NCBI GenBank assembly: GCA_963785645.1
Contig: CAWAWG010000003.1
Coordinates: 248,001 to 312,000 of the forward strand
Source of the DNA: Trebonia sp963785645
GTDB lineage: Bacteria; Actinomycetota; Actinomycetes; Streptosporangiales; Streptosporangiaceae
DNA length: 64,000 nucleotides
Reading direction: 5' to 3'
The notes under the pieces are model-generated. The model ran no database searches. It was not told the origin of the DNA and saw only the letters and a program-made list of their open reading frames with translations. Shown here one piece after another: positions 25,837 to 35,288 of the stretch. Positions within the stretch are counted from its first letter, which is position 1, and each line of letters begins with the position of its first letter. Position numbers and translations under genes: made by a program.

Positions 25837-28059
25837 TCAGTGGCCGACGGAGGCCCGCTCCCCGGCTAGCGCCTCGCCGGCGAGCCGTTCGTCGAGGACC
25901 CGGCCCTCGATGTCCGGGTCGGGGACGTACCGCGCGAACCACCGCGGGTGGTACCAGATCCGTGACCCGATGATCGCCATGACGGCCGGCACCAGCGTGA
26001 GCCGGACGACAAACGCGTCGAGGAAGACGCCCGCGGCGAAGCTGAAGCCGATCGCCTTGATGGTCGGGTTGCTGGTGAACATGAAGGCCACGAAGATGGA
26101 GAACATGATCAGGGCCGCTGCGGTCACCACGCGGGCCGAGTGCCCGGTGCCCTGCTCCACGGCGCGGCGGCCGTCGCCCCCCTTGGTGTACTCCTCCTTG
26201 ATCCGCGACACGACGAACATCTCGTAGTCGCTGGACAGGCCGAAGATGATGGCCAGCATGATGATCGGCAGGAAGCTGATCGTCTCCGTCGGGGTGATGC
26301 CGAAGATGTGCTGGCCCCAGCCCCACTGGAACATCGCGACCTGCGCGCCGAGCGCCGCGGACATCGAGAGCAGGAAGCCGAGGATGGACTTGATCGGCAC
26401 CAGGATCGTCCGGAAGGCGAACGTCAGCAGGATGAACGCCAGGCCGACCACGACGATCAGGAAGATCGGCAGGGCGGCGGACAGCTTGGCCGAGACGTCG
26501 ATGTTGGACGCCGTCGTGCCGCCGACCAGGATGTGCGCGCCCGTGCTGCCCTCGATCGCGGCCCGGTCGCCGCGGATCGTGTTCACCAGGGTGGCGGTGA
26601 CCGGGTCGTTCGGTCCCGACTTCGGGATCACCTTGATCAGCGAGATGCCGTTTTGCGTGGTCACCGGGGTAACCGTGGCGACGTCGGGCAGCTTCGTCAG
26701 GGCCGCCGCCATCTGGCTGGTGGCCGCGGGGCTGTGCACGTCCTGGGCGACGATCAGCAGCGCGCCGTTGAAGCCGGCCCCGAAGCCTTCGGTGGTGAGG
26801 TCGTACGCCTGGCGGTCGGTGGAACTGGCGGGATCGGATCCGGCGCCCGGCAGGCCGAGCTGGATGGACAGCGCGGGAATGGCGAGCGCGCCGAGCAGGG
26901 CGATCGCGCCGATGAGCACGGGCACCCGGCGGCGCACGACGAACCGGGCCCACCGGGCGCCGGCCGGGCTGTCCGGGTCGGCGGCGGTCCGGCGCGCGGT
27001 CCGCTCGGCGCGCGCGCCGAGCAGCGGCAGCCGGGTGAACTTAGCGACCTTCATGCCCGCGAAGCCGAGCAGGGCCGGCACCAGCGTGAGCGCGATCAGC
27101 AGCGCGACGGCGACGGATGCCGCGGCGGCCAGGCCCATGACGGTCAGGAACGGGATCCCCGCCACGGTCAGGCCGCACAGCGCGATCATCACCGTCAGGC
27201 CGGCGAACACGACGGCGCTGCCCGCCGTGCCCACGGCAAGCGGCACCGATTCTTCCGGTGTCATGCCGTTGAGCAGGTTGGTCCGGTGCCTGGACAGGAT
27301 GAACAGGCCGTAGTCGATACCGCAGGACAGCCCGAGCATCAGCGCGACCGTGGTCGACGCCGAGGCGATCGTCACCACCGACGCGACCGCGGTGATGCCC
27401 ATCAGGGTGGTGATCACGCCGACGATCGCGCCGAGGATCGGCATGCCGGCGGCGGCGAAGGCGCCGAAGGTGATCATCAGGATGAAGAACGCGATGACGA
27501 TGCCGATCAGCTCGGGCGTCTCCGAGATCTCCACCCGCCAGCCGGGGTAAACGCTGCCGTTGTACTCGACCTGGACGCCTTTGGCCTGCACCGGTGCCAT
27601 CGCGGCCTTCATGGCGTTGAGGCTGGCGTCCTTCACGTTTGCCGCCGGCGCCGACCACTGCACCGTGCCGAGCGCGATCGTGCCGCTTGGCGATATCAGC
27701 TTGCTCTGGAACGGCGTGGTGACGGCGGAGACCTGCGGAATCGCCTTGAGGCCGGCCATGGCGGACTCGATCGCCGCCTTGTCGGCCGCGTCGGTGACCT
27801 TGCCGGCGCCGGTGCCGGCGGCGCTGTGGGTGGCGAAGACGATCGTGGTCGAGCCGCCGCTGAAGGCCGGCAACTTGGTGGTCAGCACGGCCGCCGCGTT
27901 CTGCGACTCGGTGCCGGGGATGCTGAAGGTGTCGTTTGTCTTACCGCCGCTGGCCTGGGCGATCGCGATGGCGGCGATGGCCGCTGCCAGCCAGAGCCCC
28001 AGGACCAGCCGCCTTCGCCGGTAGGCGAAACGGGCAAGTCGGTACAGATAACTCGACAT
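25837..28059 (-). CDS. MMPL family (RND-type) transporter
   Basis: This is a 740-residue inner-membrane exporter with two repeats, each one helix plus a large outer loop plus five helices. It has an N-terminal helix (LVLGLWLAAAIAAIAIAQAS), the first transport motif SCGIDYGLFILSRHRTNLL and the second LSSDYEMFVVSRIKEEYTKG. Such proteins move lipids, siderophores or drugs using the proton gradient. It is divergent from a TetR gene with two palindromic sites between them, the usual layout of a repressor-controlled exporter. The sequence is intact and of normal length. Confidence 0.93.
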   Translation of the reverse strand: MSSYLYRLARFAYRRRRLVLGLWLAAAIAAIAIAQASGGKTNDTFSIPGTESQNAAAVLTTKLPAFSGGSTTIVFATHSAAGTGAGKVTDAADKAAIESAMAGLKAIPQVSAVTTPFQSKLISPSGTIALGTVQWSAPAANVKDASLNAMKAAMAPVQAKGVQVEYNGSVYPGWRVEISETPELIGIVIAFFILMITFGAFAAAGMPILGAIVGVITTLMGITAVASVVTIASASTTVALMLGLSCGIDYGLFILSRHRTNLLNGMTPEESVPLAVGTAGSAVVFAGLTVMIALCGLTVAGIPFLTVMGLAAAASVAVALLIALTLVPALLGFAGMKVAKFTRLPLLGARAERTARRTAADPDSPAGARWARFVVRRRVPVLIGAIALLGALAIPALSIQLGLPGAGSDPASSTDRQAYDLTTEGFGAGFNGALLIVAQDVHSPAATSQMAAALTKLPDVATVTPVTTQNGISLIKVIPKSGPNDPVTATLVNTIRGDRAAIEGSTGAHILVGGTTASNIDVSAKLSAALPIFLIVVVGLAFILLTFAFRTILVPIKSILGFLLSMSAALGAQVAMFQWGWGQHIFGITPTETISFLPIIMLAIIFGLSSDYEMFVVSRIKEEYTKGGDGRRAVEQGTGHSARVVTAAALIMFSIFVAFMFTSNPTIKAIGFSFAAGVFLDAFVVRLTLVPAVMAIIGSRIWYHPRWFARYVPDPDIEGRVLDERLAGEALAGERASVGH

Positions 28060-28110
28060 GAGGCAACCCCGGAGGTGGTGTATGTGCAGAAGGTATCGGC
28101 CACGCTAGGC

Positions 28111-28179
28111 GATTCACTAGCCGTACGTCAAGTGAATCACCAGCCGTTTGGCAAGTGGATAACTAGCCGTACGGCTAGT
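28111..28179. promoter_or_regulatory. Two palindromic TetR-type operators
   Basis: Site 1 (28111-28138) has perfect 8-base arms GATTCACT and AGTGAATC around AGCCGTACGTCA. Site 2 (28162-28179) is the perfect palindrome ACTAGCCGTACGGCTAGT. Both contain CTAGCCGTACG. They occupy the gap between the MMPL start (28059) and the TetR start (28237), consistent with control of both genes. Confidence 0.8.
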
Positions 28180-28236
28180 GACTCAATGGCTGCCGGCATT
28201 GTATACTGCGATCGGTCAACGAATGAGGAGTCCGCG

Positions 28237-28878
28237 ATGGCGACGCCGGTACGGGGTATGTCAACCCGGGCAGCGCAGGCCGAGCGGACGAGGCAGCAGA
28301 TCCTCGAGACAGCGCAGCGGCTGTTCGCCGAACACGGCTACGATGCGACCTCGCTGCAGATGATCGCCGATGAGATGGGGCTGACCAAGGCCGCCGTCTA
28401 CTACCACTTCCCCGCCAAGGTCGACATCAGGCACGCGATCCTGCTGCCCCGAGTCGAGCGGCTCGGAATGCTGCTCGATGAGGCGGCCGCGCTCCGCGGG
28501 CGCCGGGCCCGGGTCGAGCACCTGGTGGACGGCTTCGTCGACTTCTTCGTCGAGACCCGCCAGTACCCCCTGACGTCAAACGATCCCGCCGCCAAGCGGG
28601 AAAAGCTCGACGAGGAGCCGCTCTCGATCCGCCGGCGCACCCTCGCCCTGATGTTCGGCGACAGCCCGACCGGCGCGGAGCGGATCGCCTTCAGTGCCTT
28701 GTCCCACATCCCTGAGTACCTGCCGGAACTAGCCGACCTGTCCGACGAGGAACTGCGCGAGGCGCTGCGGACGACGATGCTGCACCTCCTGCGGATCCCA
28801 TCCCGGGCTCAGCGCTGGGCGCGGATGAAGCCCTGCATTTCGACGAACGCGCTCACCGCGGAGCCGCGCAGCCCTTGA
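28237..28878 (+). CDS. TetR/AcrR family transcriptional regulator
   Basis: This 213-residue protein has the TetR DNA-binding domain at residues 15-60 (QILETAQRLFAEHGYDATSL, IADEMGLTKAAVYYHFPAKV) and a helical ligand-binding part. The ATG at 28237 follows GAGGAG by 6 bases. It diverges from the MMPL transporter and probably represses it until an export substrate binds. Confidence 0.93.
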   Translation: MATPVRGMSTRAAQAERTRQQILETAQRLFAEHGYDATSLQMIADEMGLTKAAVYYHFPAKVDIRHAILLPRVERLGMLLDEAAALRGRRARVEHLVDGFVDFFVETRQYPLTSNDPAAKREKLDEEPLSIRRRTLALMFGDSPTGAERIAFSALSHIPEYLPELADLSDEELREALRTTMLHLLRIPSRAQRWARMKPCISTNALTAEPRSP

Positions 28879-28928
28879 TGGGGAGACCAGCCGTCAGCCG
28901 CGGCCGGCGCGGGCAGCCCGATGGGCGG

Positions 28929-29636
28929 CTAACCGGAGGGAACGACCTGTTCCGGCGGCGTCACGAGCTCGCCCGGAGGTTTTCCGTGACCGTTCACGAT
29001 CCCTGCGGCTAGATCGGCGAGAAGGGCCAGGGCGAGGACGGTGCCGGCGCCGACGGCGGCGCCGGCCACGGTGTCGGTGAAGTAGTGCCAGCGCAGGCCG
29101 ATGACCCCGGTGGCCACGATTGCCGTGATGACGCAGGCCGCGGCCACGAGAGGCACGCGGACCGGCCGCGATCCGACCGGCTGCGGCGGGACGAGGAGCA
29201 GGACGGCGAGCGTCGCGGTCAGGGCCGTGGCGGCGCCGGTGTGCCCGCTCGGGAAGGCGACCTGGCCGAGATAGGTCCGATGGAACAGGTGCTTGAGCAG
29301 CCCGTCGTCTAGGGCCGTGGCGACCGGGACGGCGGTCAGCGCGAGCACCGCGCCGTTAAGCCGCCGAGCGATCAGGCAGCCGACCGCGATGGCGGCGCTG
29401 ATCGCGATGGCCGGGATGAGCGTCCCGGGGACCGCGAGCCATTCGAGCAGGGTTCGGTGGCCGCTGAAGAACTCGATCACCGGCGAGTCGACCGCGTTAT
29501 CGAACCCGTCCGGCCCCGTCTGCCCGTTGAACAGCAGGCCCAGTACGACGGTGACGATCACGCACGCCGCCAGTGCGAGTCCCGCCCAGGCACGGCGGGT
29601 ATCTCCAAGCAACGGCCGGCCGAGCCACGCCCGCAT
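28929..29636 (-). CDS. PAP2 superfamily phosphatase
   Basis: This is a 235-residue integral membrane lipid phosphatase. Active-site motifs are KHLFHRT (degenerate motif 1), AFPSGHTGAATAL (motif 2, SGH) and GLRWHYFTDTVAGAAVG (motif 3, R-x5-H-x3-D). About six helices are predicted. Likely substrates are phosphatidic acid or undecaprenyl pyrophosphate, but the sequence does not tell which. It is convergent with the TetR gene. Confidence 0.88.
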   Translation of the reverse strand: MRAWLGRPLLGDTRRAWAGLALAACVIVTVVLGLLFNGQTGPDGFDNAVDSPVIEFFSGHRTLLEWLAVPGTLIPAIAISAAIAVGCLIARRLNGAVLALTAVPVATALDDGLLKHLFHRTYLGQVAFPSGHTGAATALTATLAVLLLVPPQPVGSRPVRVPLVAAACVITAIVATGVIGLRWHYFTDTVAGAAVGAGTVLALALLADLAAGIVNGHGKPPGELVTPPEQVVPSG

Positions 29637-29768
29637 GGCGTCCTCCCCTCATGCCCTTCGTGCACATGACATCGCCGTGATGGCCTGAGATACGCCAGAT
29701 CCGGTCCGGTGTCAGCGGCTGGTCCCGGTCGCGGTGTTCGCGACTACTGTGTGGGTCAGGAGGCTGCG

Positions 29769-30785
29769 ATGCGGGCATGGCATGTGGACCGGCCGGGGCC
29801 GGTCGGGACCGGCGACGGGTATCCCGGGCCGCTGACGGCGCGGGATACCCCGGTGCCGGAGCCGGGGCCGGGTGAGCTGCTGCTGCGGGTGCTTGCCTGC
29901 GGGGTGTGCCGCACCGACCTGCACGTGACCGAGGGCGACCTGCCGGTGCACCGGCCCGGGGTGACGCCCGGGCACGAGGTAGTCGGCGAGGTGGCGGCGG
30001 CCGGACGGGGCGGCACGGCCGGATTCGCGATCGGCGACCGGGCCGGAGCGGCCTGGCTGCGCTCGACCGACGGCACCTGCCGGTACTGCGCCCGCGGATC
30101 GGAGAACCTCTGCCCGGCCTCGACGTACACCGGCTGGGACGCGGACGGCGGCTACGCCGAGTACCTCACCGTCCCGGCGGCGTACGCGCACCGTCTCCCT
30201 CGGGGGTACTCGGATGCTGAGCTCGCCCCGCTGCTGTGCGCCGGGATCATCGGGTACCGGGCACTCAAGCGCGCCGCCCTGCCGCCCGGCGGGCGGCTCG
30301 GCCTGTACGGCTTCGGCGGCAGCGCGCACCTGGCCGCGCAGGTCGCACTTGCCCAGGGCGCGAGCCTTTACGTGATGACGCGCGGCACTCAAGCGCAAGA
30401 GCTGGCCCGGTCACTGGGCGCCTCCTTCGTCGGCGGGGCGGCCGACATGCCGCCGGAACCGCTCGACGCCGCAATCCTCTTCGCGCCGGTCGGCGACCTG
30501 GTGCTGCCCGCCATGGCCGCGCTCGACCGCGGCGGCACCCTCGCCATCGCCGGGATCTACCTCACCGACATCCCGGTCATGTCCTACGACAAGTACCTCT
30601 TCCAGGAACGCCAGCTCCGCAGCGTCACCTCCAACACCAGACAGGACGCCAGGGAGTTCCTCGCCTTCGCCGCCGAGCACAAGCTCGCCGTCACCACCCA
30701 CGAGTACCCGCTCGACGCCGCCGACCACGCCCTGGCCGACCTAAAGGCCGGCCGCTTCGACGGCGCCGCCGTCCTCATCCCCTAA
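29769..30785 (+). CDS. Zinc-dependent alcohol dehydrogenase
   Basis: This is a medium-chain dehydrogenase of 338 residues. The catalytic zinc site uses the Cys in ACGVCRTDLHV and the His in PGHEVVGEV. The structural-zinc lobe reads DGTCRYCARGSENLC, with three of the four usual Cys; the first is replaced by Asp. The NAD-binding region is LGLYGFGGSAHLAAQVAL. The ATG at 29769 follows an AGGAGG. Substrates could be primary alcohols or aldehydes. It is monocistronic. Confidence 0.9.
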   Translation: MRAWHVDRPGPVGTGDGYPGPLTARDTPVPEPGPGELLLRVLACGVCRTDLHVTEGDLPVHRPGVTPGHEVVGEVAAAGRGGTAGFAIGDRAGAAWLRSTDGTCRYCARGSENLCPASTYTGWDADGGYAEYLTVPAAYAHRLPRGYSDAELAPLLCAGIIGYRALKRAALPPGGRLGLYGFGGSAHLAAQVALAQGASLYVMTRGTQAQELARSLGASFVGGAADMPPEPLDAAILFAPVGDLVLPAMAALDRGGTLAIAGIYLTDIPVMSYDKYLFQERQLRSVTSNTRQDAREFLAFAAEHKLAVTTHEYPLDAADHALADLKAGRFDGAAVLIP

Positions 30786-30858
30786 CGCGGACACGGGTCT
30801 TACCGAGCAGCGTTTCGCACGGACGCACGAGCAGCCGCCTCGGAGGCGCTGACCTGGC

Positions 30859-31656
30859 TCAGACTCGCGCCGTGTCCTTGCTGAAGCGCCAGACCGCGCC
30901 CACGGCGAAGATCGCCAGCCACGCGATGACGTTGACAACCCAGGTCCAGTCCACGCCGCCGCCGAGCAGCGGCGCGTGCACCAGTTGGTTAAGCCCGTAC
31001 TCGGGAGACCATTTGGCGATGTCCTGTATCGCCTGCGGGAGCAGGCTGATCGGGATGAACAGGCCGCCCACGAAGGCGAACAGCGACATGATCAGGCCAA
31101 GAAGCTGCGGGACGGCATCGGGGGGCACGAGGAAACCAATGAACAGCCCGAATGCGGCGAAAAGCAGCGAGCCGATCCAGACGCACAGGGCGCTGACGAT
31201 CCACAGGTAGACGGGCATGGAGGCCTTGTGGGTCAGGATGCCGCCGACCACGTTCACGACAGCAATCGGGACGAGCCCGAGAACCAGCGCGGTCGCCACC
31301 TTCATGCCGATGTAGGCGGCAGGCGATAGCGGCGTCAGCCGGAGCTGCCTGCTCCAGCCTTGGGCGCGCTCGACGGACACCCCGGCGCCCGTATAGGTGG
31401 TCGAGAATATGGCGCCGTAAAGCGCAAGGCTGACCAGAACCCATGCCGCGTAGTTCCCGTGGCCGTAGTTGCCCGTCGTGTTGGCTTTATTCAGCCCGAA
31501 GGCGAAGAAGAAGACGACCGGGACGATGACCGTGATGATGACGGCGCGCGGGTTCCGCCGCAATCGGCGGATCTCCAGGTTCAGCGCTGTCAGGTTGAAG
31601 CCGCCGAGGGCCGGAGGCCGCCGACCGCTCAGATCTGGCACTGGCGTTGCAGTCAT
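30859..31656 (-). CDS. ABC-2 type transporter permease
   Basis: This 265-residue permease has six predicted helices, including VIITVIVPVVFFFAFGLN, YAAWVLVSLALYGAIFSTTY, MKVATALVLGLVPIAVVNVV and LGLIMSLFAFVGGLFIPISL. Its start overlaps the stop of the ATPase gene by 4 bases (ATGA at 31653), so the two form one exporter. The cargo is unknown. Confidence 0.92.
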   Translation of the reverse strand: MTATPVPDLSGRRPPALGGFNLTALNLEIRRLRRNPRAVIITVIVPVVFFFAFGLNKANTTGNYGHGNYAAWVLVSLALYGAIFSTTYTGAGVSVERAQGWSRQLRLTPLSPAAYIGMKVATALVLGLVPIAVVNVVGGILTHKASMPVYLWIVSALCVWIGSLLFAAFGLFIGFLVPPDAVPQLLGLIMSLFAFVGGLFIPISLLPQAIQDIAKWSPEYGLNQLVHAPLLGGGVDWTWVVNVIAWLAIFAVGAVWRFSKDTARV

Positions 31657-32579
31657 CCGATCGCTCCAGTGTTCACGGTGCCTGGCTCGGCGTCGTCGCC
31701 GGTCAGTGCGAGGAACGCGTCTTCGATGCCGCGAGCGGTGATTTCAAGGTCCTTGGCTGAGGTTCGCGTCAGCAGGTACCTGGCCACCGCGTCGCTGTCG
31801 TTCGCATGGATAAGGACGGTCTCGCCGCGGATCTCCACGCCGTCCGCGCCGGGAATGGCGCGGAGTTCGGCCTCGCTGGCCTCAGCCATGGTGGCTCGCA
31901 CGGTCCGGCCCGCCGACATCGCCTTGATCTCAGACGCGGTGCCGTCGGCGATCTTCTGCCCGTGCCGGAGCAGGATGATCCGGTCGGCGTAGGCGTCCGC
32001 TTCCTCCAGGTAGTGCGTGGCGAACAGTACCGTCCTGCCCTGCTCGGCGTCCTTGCGGATCGACGCCCAGAAGCTGCGCCGCCCCTCGACGTCCATCCCT
32101 GTGGTCGGCTCGTCCAGGACAAGCAGTTCGGGGTCGGAGACCAGTGCCATGGCGAACCTGAGCCGCTGCTGCTCGCCGCCTGAGCACTTTCCCACCCGCC
32201 GGTCCGCGATCTGAGTGATTCCCGCCCGGCCCAGCACCTCGGCCGTCGGCTTGCTCTGTGCGAACAGGCTGGCGGTGTACTGCACGGTCTCCTCGACGGT
32301 CAGGTCCTTCAGCAGCCCGCCCGTCTGCATCACCGCCGAGACCAGGCCGCGAGTGACTGCCTGCCGAGGCTGCAGGCCGAAAACGAGTGCCTGCCCGGAC
32401 GTCTGCCGGGACAAGCCGAGGATGATGTCGATGGTGGACGTCTTGCCCGCGCCGTTGGGCCCGAGCATCGCCACGATTTCTCCCGACGCGATGCTCACGT
32501 CGATATCTCTGACCGCTTGCACCGGCCCGAAATGCTTGCTGACGTCCTTCAGCTCAACGGCGAGCGGGACAGCACTCAT
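31653..32579 (-). CDS. ABC transporter ATP-binding protein
   Basis: This 308-residue nucleotide-binding subunit of an exporter has Walker A GPNGAGKTSTIDIILGL, a signature CSGGEQQRLRFAMAL and Walker B LLVLDEPTTGMD. Its C-terminal extension (VRATMAEASEAELRAIPGAD) is typical of DrrA-like ATPases. Adjacent ATGs at 32582 and 32579 are both possible starts. It is coupled to the permease at 30859. Confidence 0.94.
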   Translation of the reverse strand: MSAVPLAVELKDVSKHFGPVQAVRDIDVSIASGEIVAMLGPNGAGKTSTIDIILGLSRQTSGQALVFGLQPRQAVTRGLVSAVMQTGGLLKDLTVEETVQYTASLFAQSKPTAEVLGRAGITQIADRRVGKCSGGEQQRLRFAMALVSDPELLVLDEPTTGMDVEGRRSFWASIRKDAEQGRTVLFATHYLEEADAYADRIILLRHGQKIADGTASEIKAMSAGRTVRATMAEASEAELRAIPGADGVEIRGETVLIHANDSDAVARYLLTRTSAKDLEITARGIEDAFLALTGDDAEPGTVNTGAIG

Positions 32580-32764
32580 CATGGCTCTAGTCTGGCAGCC
32601 CCGGCTTAGATGCCGCGACTCATTAGGATTACGCATTACGGCGTACGTCCCTTGCTGGCGGACGTTCGCCGATCCGGGCAGGTCCGGGTAAGCCCGCACC
32701 GCAGCCCCGACCGCCCGGTCACCGATCGCCTGCGACCACTGACCGGGCAACCGGGACTGCTCGT

Positions 32765-33163
32765 CTAGTTGCTGAACACCTCGTTGGGAGAGATGACCTC
32801 CTCGTTATCGGCGCTTATCTTGGAGGTGTATTCGATGTAGGTGGTGTAGCCGGTCCCGTTGGAGGCGGACAGCTGCCAGGGGCCGTAGTGGCCAGTCGCG
32901 CAGGGGATCCCGGTCTGATAGAACAGGTCTCCCGTGCTGTCGTCCATGACCCAGAGGAGTATCGACGCGCACCCGCCGGGGAGGGCGTTGATGTACGTGT
33001 CGGGCTTTACGCCCGTGCTGTCGGCGCTGATGCAGGCCTCGATGCCGTTGCGCGAGGTGCAGCCGCCGCCGGTGGACGCGGATGCTGCCGCCGGGATGCC
33101 GATGGCGAGCGTGGCCGCAGTGAGCCCAGTCGCAACGGTGGCAAGCATTCGTCGAGTGCGCAT
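32765..33163 (-). CDS. Small secreted protein of unknown function
   Basis: This 132-residue product has a Sec signal peptide (MRTRRMLATVATGLTAATLA, cleaved about after ASAS). The mature part of about 102 residues has four Cys (GGGCTSR, EACISAD, GGCASIL, GIPCATG) suggesting two disulfides, and is rich in Thr, Ser and Tyr. I do not recognise the family. It may resemble the small Cys-containing extracellular proteins common in actinomycetes. Confidence 0.8.
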   Translation of the reverse strand: MRTRRMLATVATGLTAATLAIGIPAAASASTGGGCTSRNGIEACISADSTGVKPDTYINALPGGCASILLWVMDDSTGDLFYQTGIPCATGHYGPWQLSASNGTGYTTYIEYTSKISADNEEVISPNEVFSN

Positions 33164-33694
33164 GGTTTCCCTTCTCGTTCTGATGTGAGTACGTCCCCGG
33201 ACCGTGTGCGGGTGCCGAGATGCGAGTCGCTGGTCCCGGATGAGGTTTGTTCACTGGAACCCCTGCCGAACCGCGCACATCAGCCACGCTCTCAGGCAAC
33301 ACTGGCATCCCGCTGGGATCCCGCTGGGACCCCCCTGGCGGGGCTGATCAGCGCGGGTTACAGACCCCTGAACCCGTTCACCTGAACCTAAAGCCGACGA
33401 GAGCACCGGAACTGTCGGCGACGCCGCCGGACGATTAACGGCTCAGGCACTAGCGCTGGCAGCTATCCCGGCGGTTTCAGTCCAACCCGGACTGTAGAAG
33501 TTCAGTTCCTAGACAAGGTAATTCGCTCACCCAAATGACAGACTCAGGGGCATTGGATTCACTGTAAAACTCTATTCACTTACCTTTTACATGGGAGATA
33601 GAAGTATAGGTTCATTCCGAACGGGGGCGTGGATGATGCCTTTCAGCTCAGCCACTTCAGCGCATAAGGCGTGGATCCGGGCGGCCCGTGGACT
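33164..33694. other. Long intergenic region
   Basis: About 530 bases with no supported gene. It holds the secreted-protein promoter on one side and the 3' end of the methyltransferase gene on the other. A short direct repeat of CCCGCTGGGAT occurs near 33310-33330, and 33500-33620 is strikingly AT-rich for this genome, which may mark transferred DNA or a promoter region. Confidence 0.4.
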
Positions 33695-34330
33695 TCACCT
33701 GACAGCGATGACGTAGCGGAGCAGGGGCAGGGTGCCGAGCGCCCCGACCTGGTATCCGGCTGCCGCCGCCAGCTCGTCAAGCGGACCGACCGTGGCCGCG
33801 GCGTGCCGCATGCGGGCCGCGCCGCCGTGCAGGCGCAGGACCCGGCGGGACGGGTCGAAGTCGGCGACGAGCAGCCGCCCGCCCGGGCGGGTGACCCGGA
33901 ACATCTCACCGAATGCGTCCCGTCGCTTGCGTGCGGGCACATGGTGCAGCGCGAGGGTGGAGGTGACCACGTCGAAGGCACCGTCGGGAAAGGCCGACAG
34001 GTCCTGCGCGACGCCAACGGCGAAAGACGCGCCGGCCGGCCCGCGGCGGCGGGCGTGGGCAATGGCCGCTTCCGACGGGTCGAGCCCGGTCACCGCCCCG
34101 GACGGCCCGGCCGCCGCGGTGAGGAGCCGGACCAGGTAGCCGCTGCTGCAGCCGACGTCGAGGACACGGTCCCCCGGCCCGGTTCCCGACAGTTCGACGA
34201 TCCGCCGGTAGACACGCCCGCGCCGTCCGCCGAAGGCCACGCTCGTCACCAGCCCGTTGAGCCGGAACTGGTCCAGCGCGGTCCCCGCCCGGCGCTGCCG
34301 TCCGTGCGCCCGCCTGAGCACCCCGTACAT
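33695..34330 (-). CDS. Class I SAM-dependent methyltransferase
   Basis: This is a 211-residue methyltransferase. SAM motif I is RVLDVGCSSGYLVRLL, the acidic residue of motif II lies in VTGLDPSEAAIAHARR, and motif IV is FDVVTSTLALHHVP. I chose the ATG at 34330 because GGGAGG lies just upstream, and an earlier in-frame ATG at 34366 lies inside a palindromic operator cluster. The substrate is unknown. Downstream on the same strand there is no partner. Confidence 0.88.
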   Translation of the reverse strand: MYGVLRRAHGRQRRAGTALDQFRLNGLVTSVAFGGRRGRVYRRIVELSGTGPGDRVLDVGCSSGYLVRLLTAAAGPSGAVTGLDPSEAAIAHARRRGPAGASFAVGVAQDLSAFPDGAFDVVTSTLALHHVPARKRRDAFGEMFRVTRPGGRLLVADFDPSRRVLRLHGGAARMRHAAATVGPLDELAAAAGYQVGALGTLPLLRYVIAVR

Positions 34331-34347
34331 CCCGATACCTCCCGTAC

Positions 34348-34388
34348 TTAGGACTAACTTAGTCATGAGTAATATTAGTCATGACTAA
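34348..34388. promoter_or_regulatory. Cluster of three related palindromes
   Basis: TTAGGACTAA (34348-34357), TTAGTCATGAGTAA (34359-34372) and the perfect palindrome TTAGTCATGACTAA (34375-34388) are packed end to end just upstream of the methyltransferase start. They look like operator sites for a TetR- or MarR-type dimer. No regulator gene is adjacent. Confidence 0.65.
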
Positions 34389-34432
34389 GTTACTTGGCAA
34401 GGCGGGTGGCGGGCAGTGCGATGACTACCGGA

Positions 34433-35288
34433 TTACTCGGTGATGCGGCGCCGGAACAGCCAGGCGGCGAGGGGCGCGGCGACCGCCAGGATGAGGGCCG
34501 ACCATCCCAAAGAGGCCAGCACGGGGTGCTGCATGGGCCACGCGTTGATCGTCGCGGACGGGTTGGGGTTGCCCCAGAGGTGACGGGTGCCGGCCGTCAC
34601 GGCGCTCACCGGGTTCCAGTCGGCGACGCCCCGGAGCCATCCCGGCATGTGCTGGGTCGGGATCATGGCGTTGGAGACGAAGGCAAGCGGGAAGAACACG
34701 ATGAATCCCGTCGAGGCGGCCGACTCAGGGCTTTTGCTGGTGAGTCCGACGCATAGCGCGATCCAGGTCAGCGAGTAGGCGAAGAGCAGCACGAGGGCGA
34801 ACCCGCCAGCGACCGGTCCCGGGCCGGCGTCCGGCCGCCACCCGACCGCGAGCCCGGTCGCGCCGACGATGAGCGCGCACAGGACGAAGGTGGCGAGGTC
34901 GGCAAGGGAACGGCCCACCAGGACCGACGCCCGCCATATCGGCAGGGCGCGGAACCGGTCGATGATGCCCGCGTGGAGGTCGCTGCTCAGCCCGACTCCG
35001 GTGCCCAGCGTGGACGTCACGAGGTTGAGGGAGAGCAGGCCGGCCAGGACGTAGTCCTTGTAGGTCCCGTGGGGAATCGGGATGCCGCCGCCGAAGATGT
35101 AGACGAACAGCGCCGTGAAGATGACGGGCTGCACGGTGACGTCAGACGAGCTGGGCCGGCTCGCGGGAGATGTGCACGAGGTTCCGGCGGGTCATCGCCC
35201 ACACGTCGTGGATCCGGCGTGCGATGCCGGTACCCGGTTCGCGCGAGAGCGCAGCGCCCGCCGGCGCTGGCGCTGCGGCTGGCGTCAT
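34433..35288 (-). CDS. DrrB-like ABC-2 permease (one frameshift)
   Basis: The exporter permease has a start ATG at 35288 that overlaps the ATPase stop. The N-terminus (IARRIHDVWAMTRRNLVHIS) meets a TGA near 35146; one extra base there would restore the read-through into DVTVQPVIFTALFVYIFGGG and the rest. Conserved helices include TFVLCALIVGATGLAV, GFALVLLFAYSLTWIALCVG and FIVFFPLAFVSNAMIP. It forms a daunorubicin-resistance-type exporter with the ATPase upstream. Confidence 0.88.

Noticed and set aside
26140..28878. A plus-strand frame of about 900 codons antisense to the MMPL gene
   Set aside because: Only the TetR part (28237-28878) is real; the rest mirrors the MMPL gene and has the Arg/Gly/Asp-rich composition of a shadow frame in GC-rich DNA.
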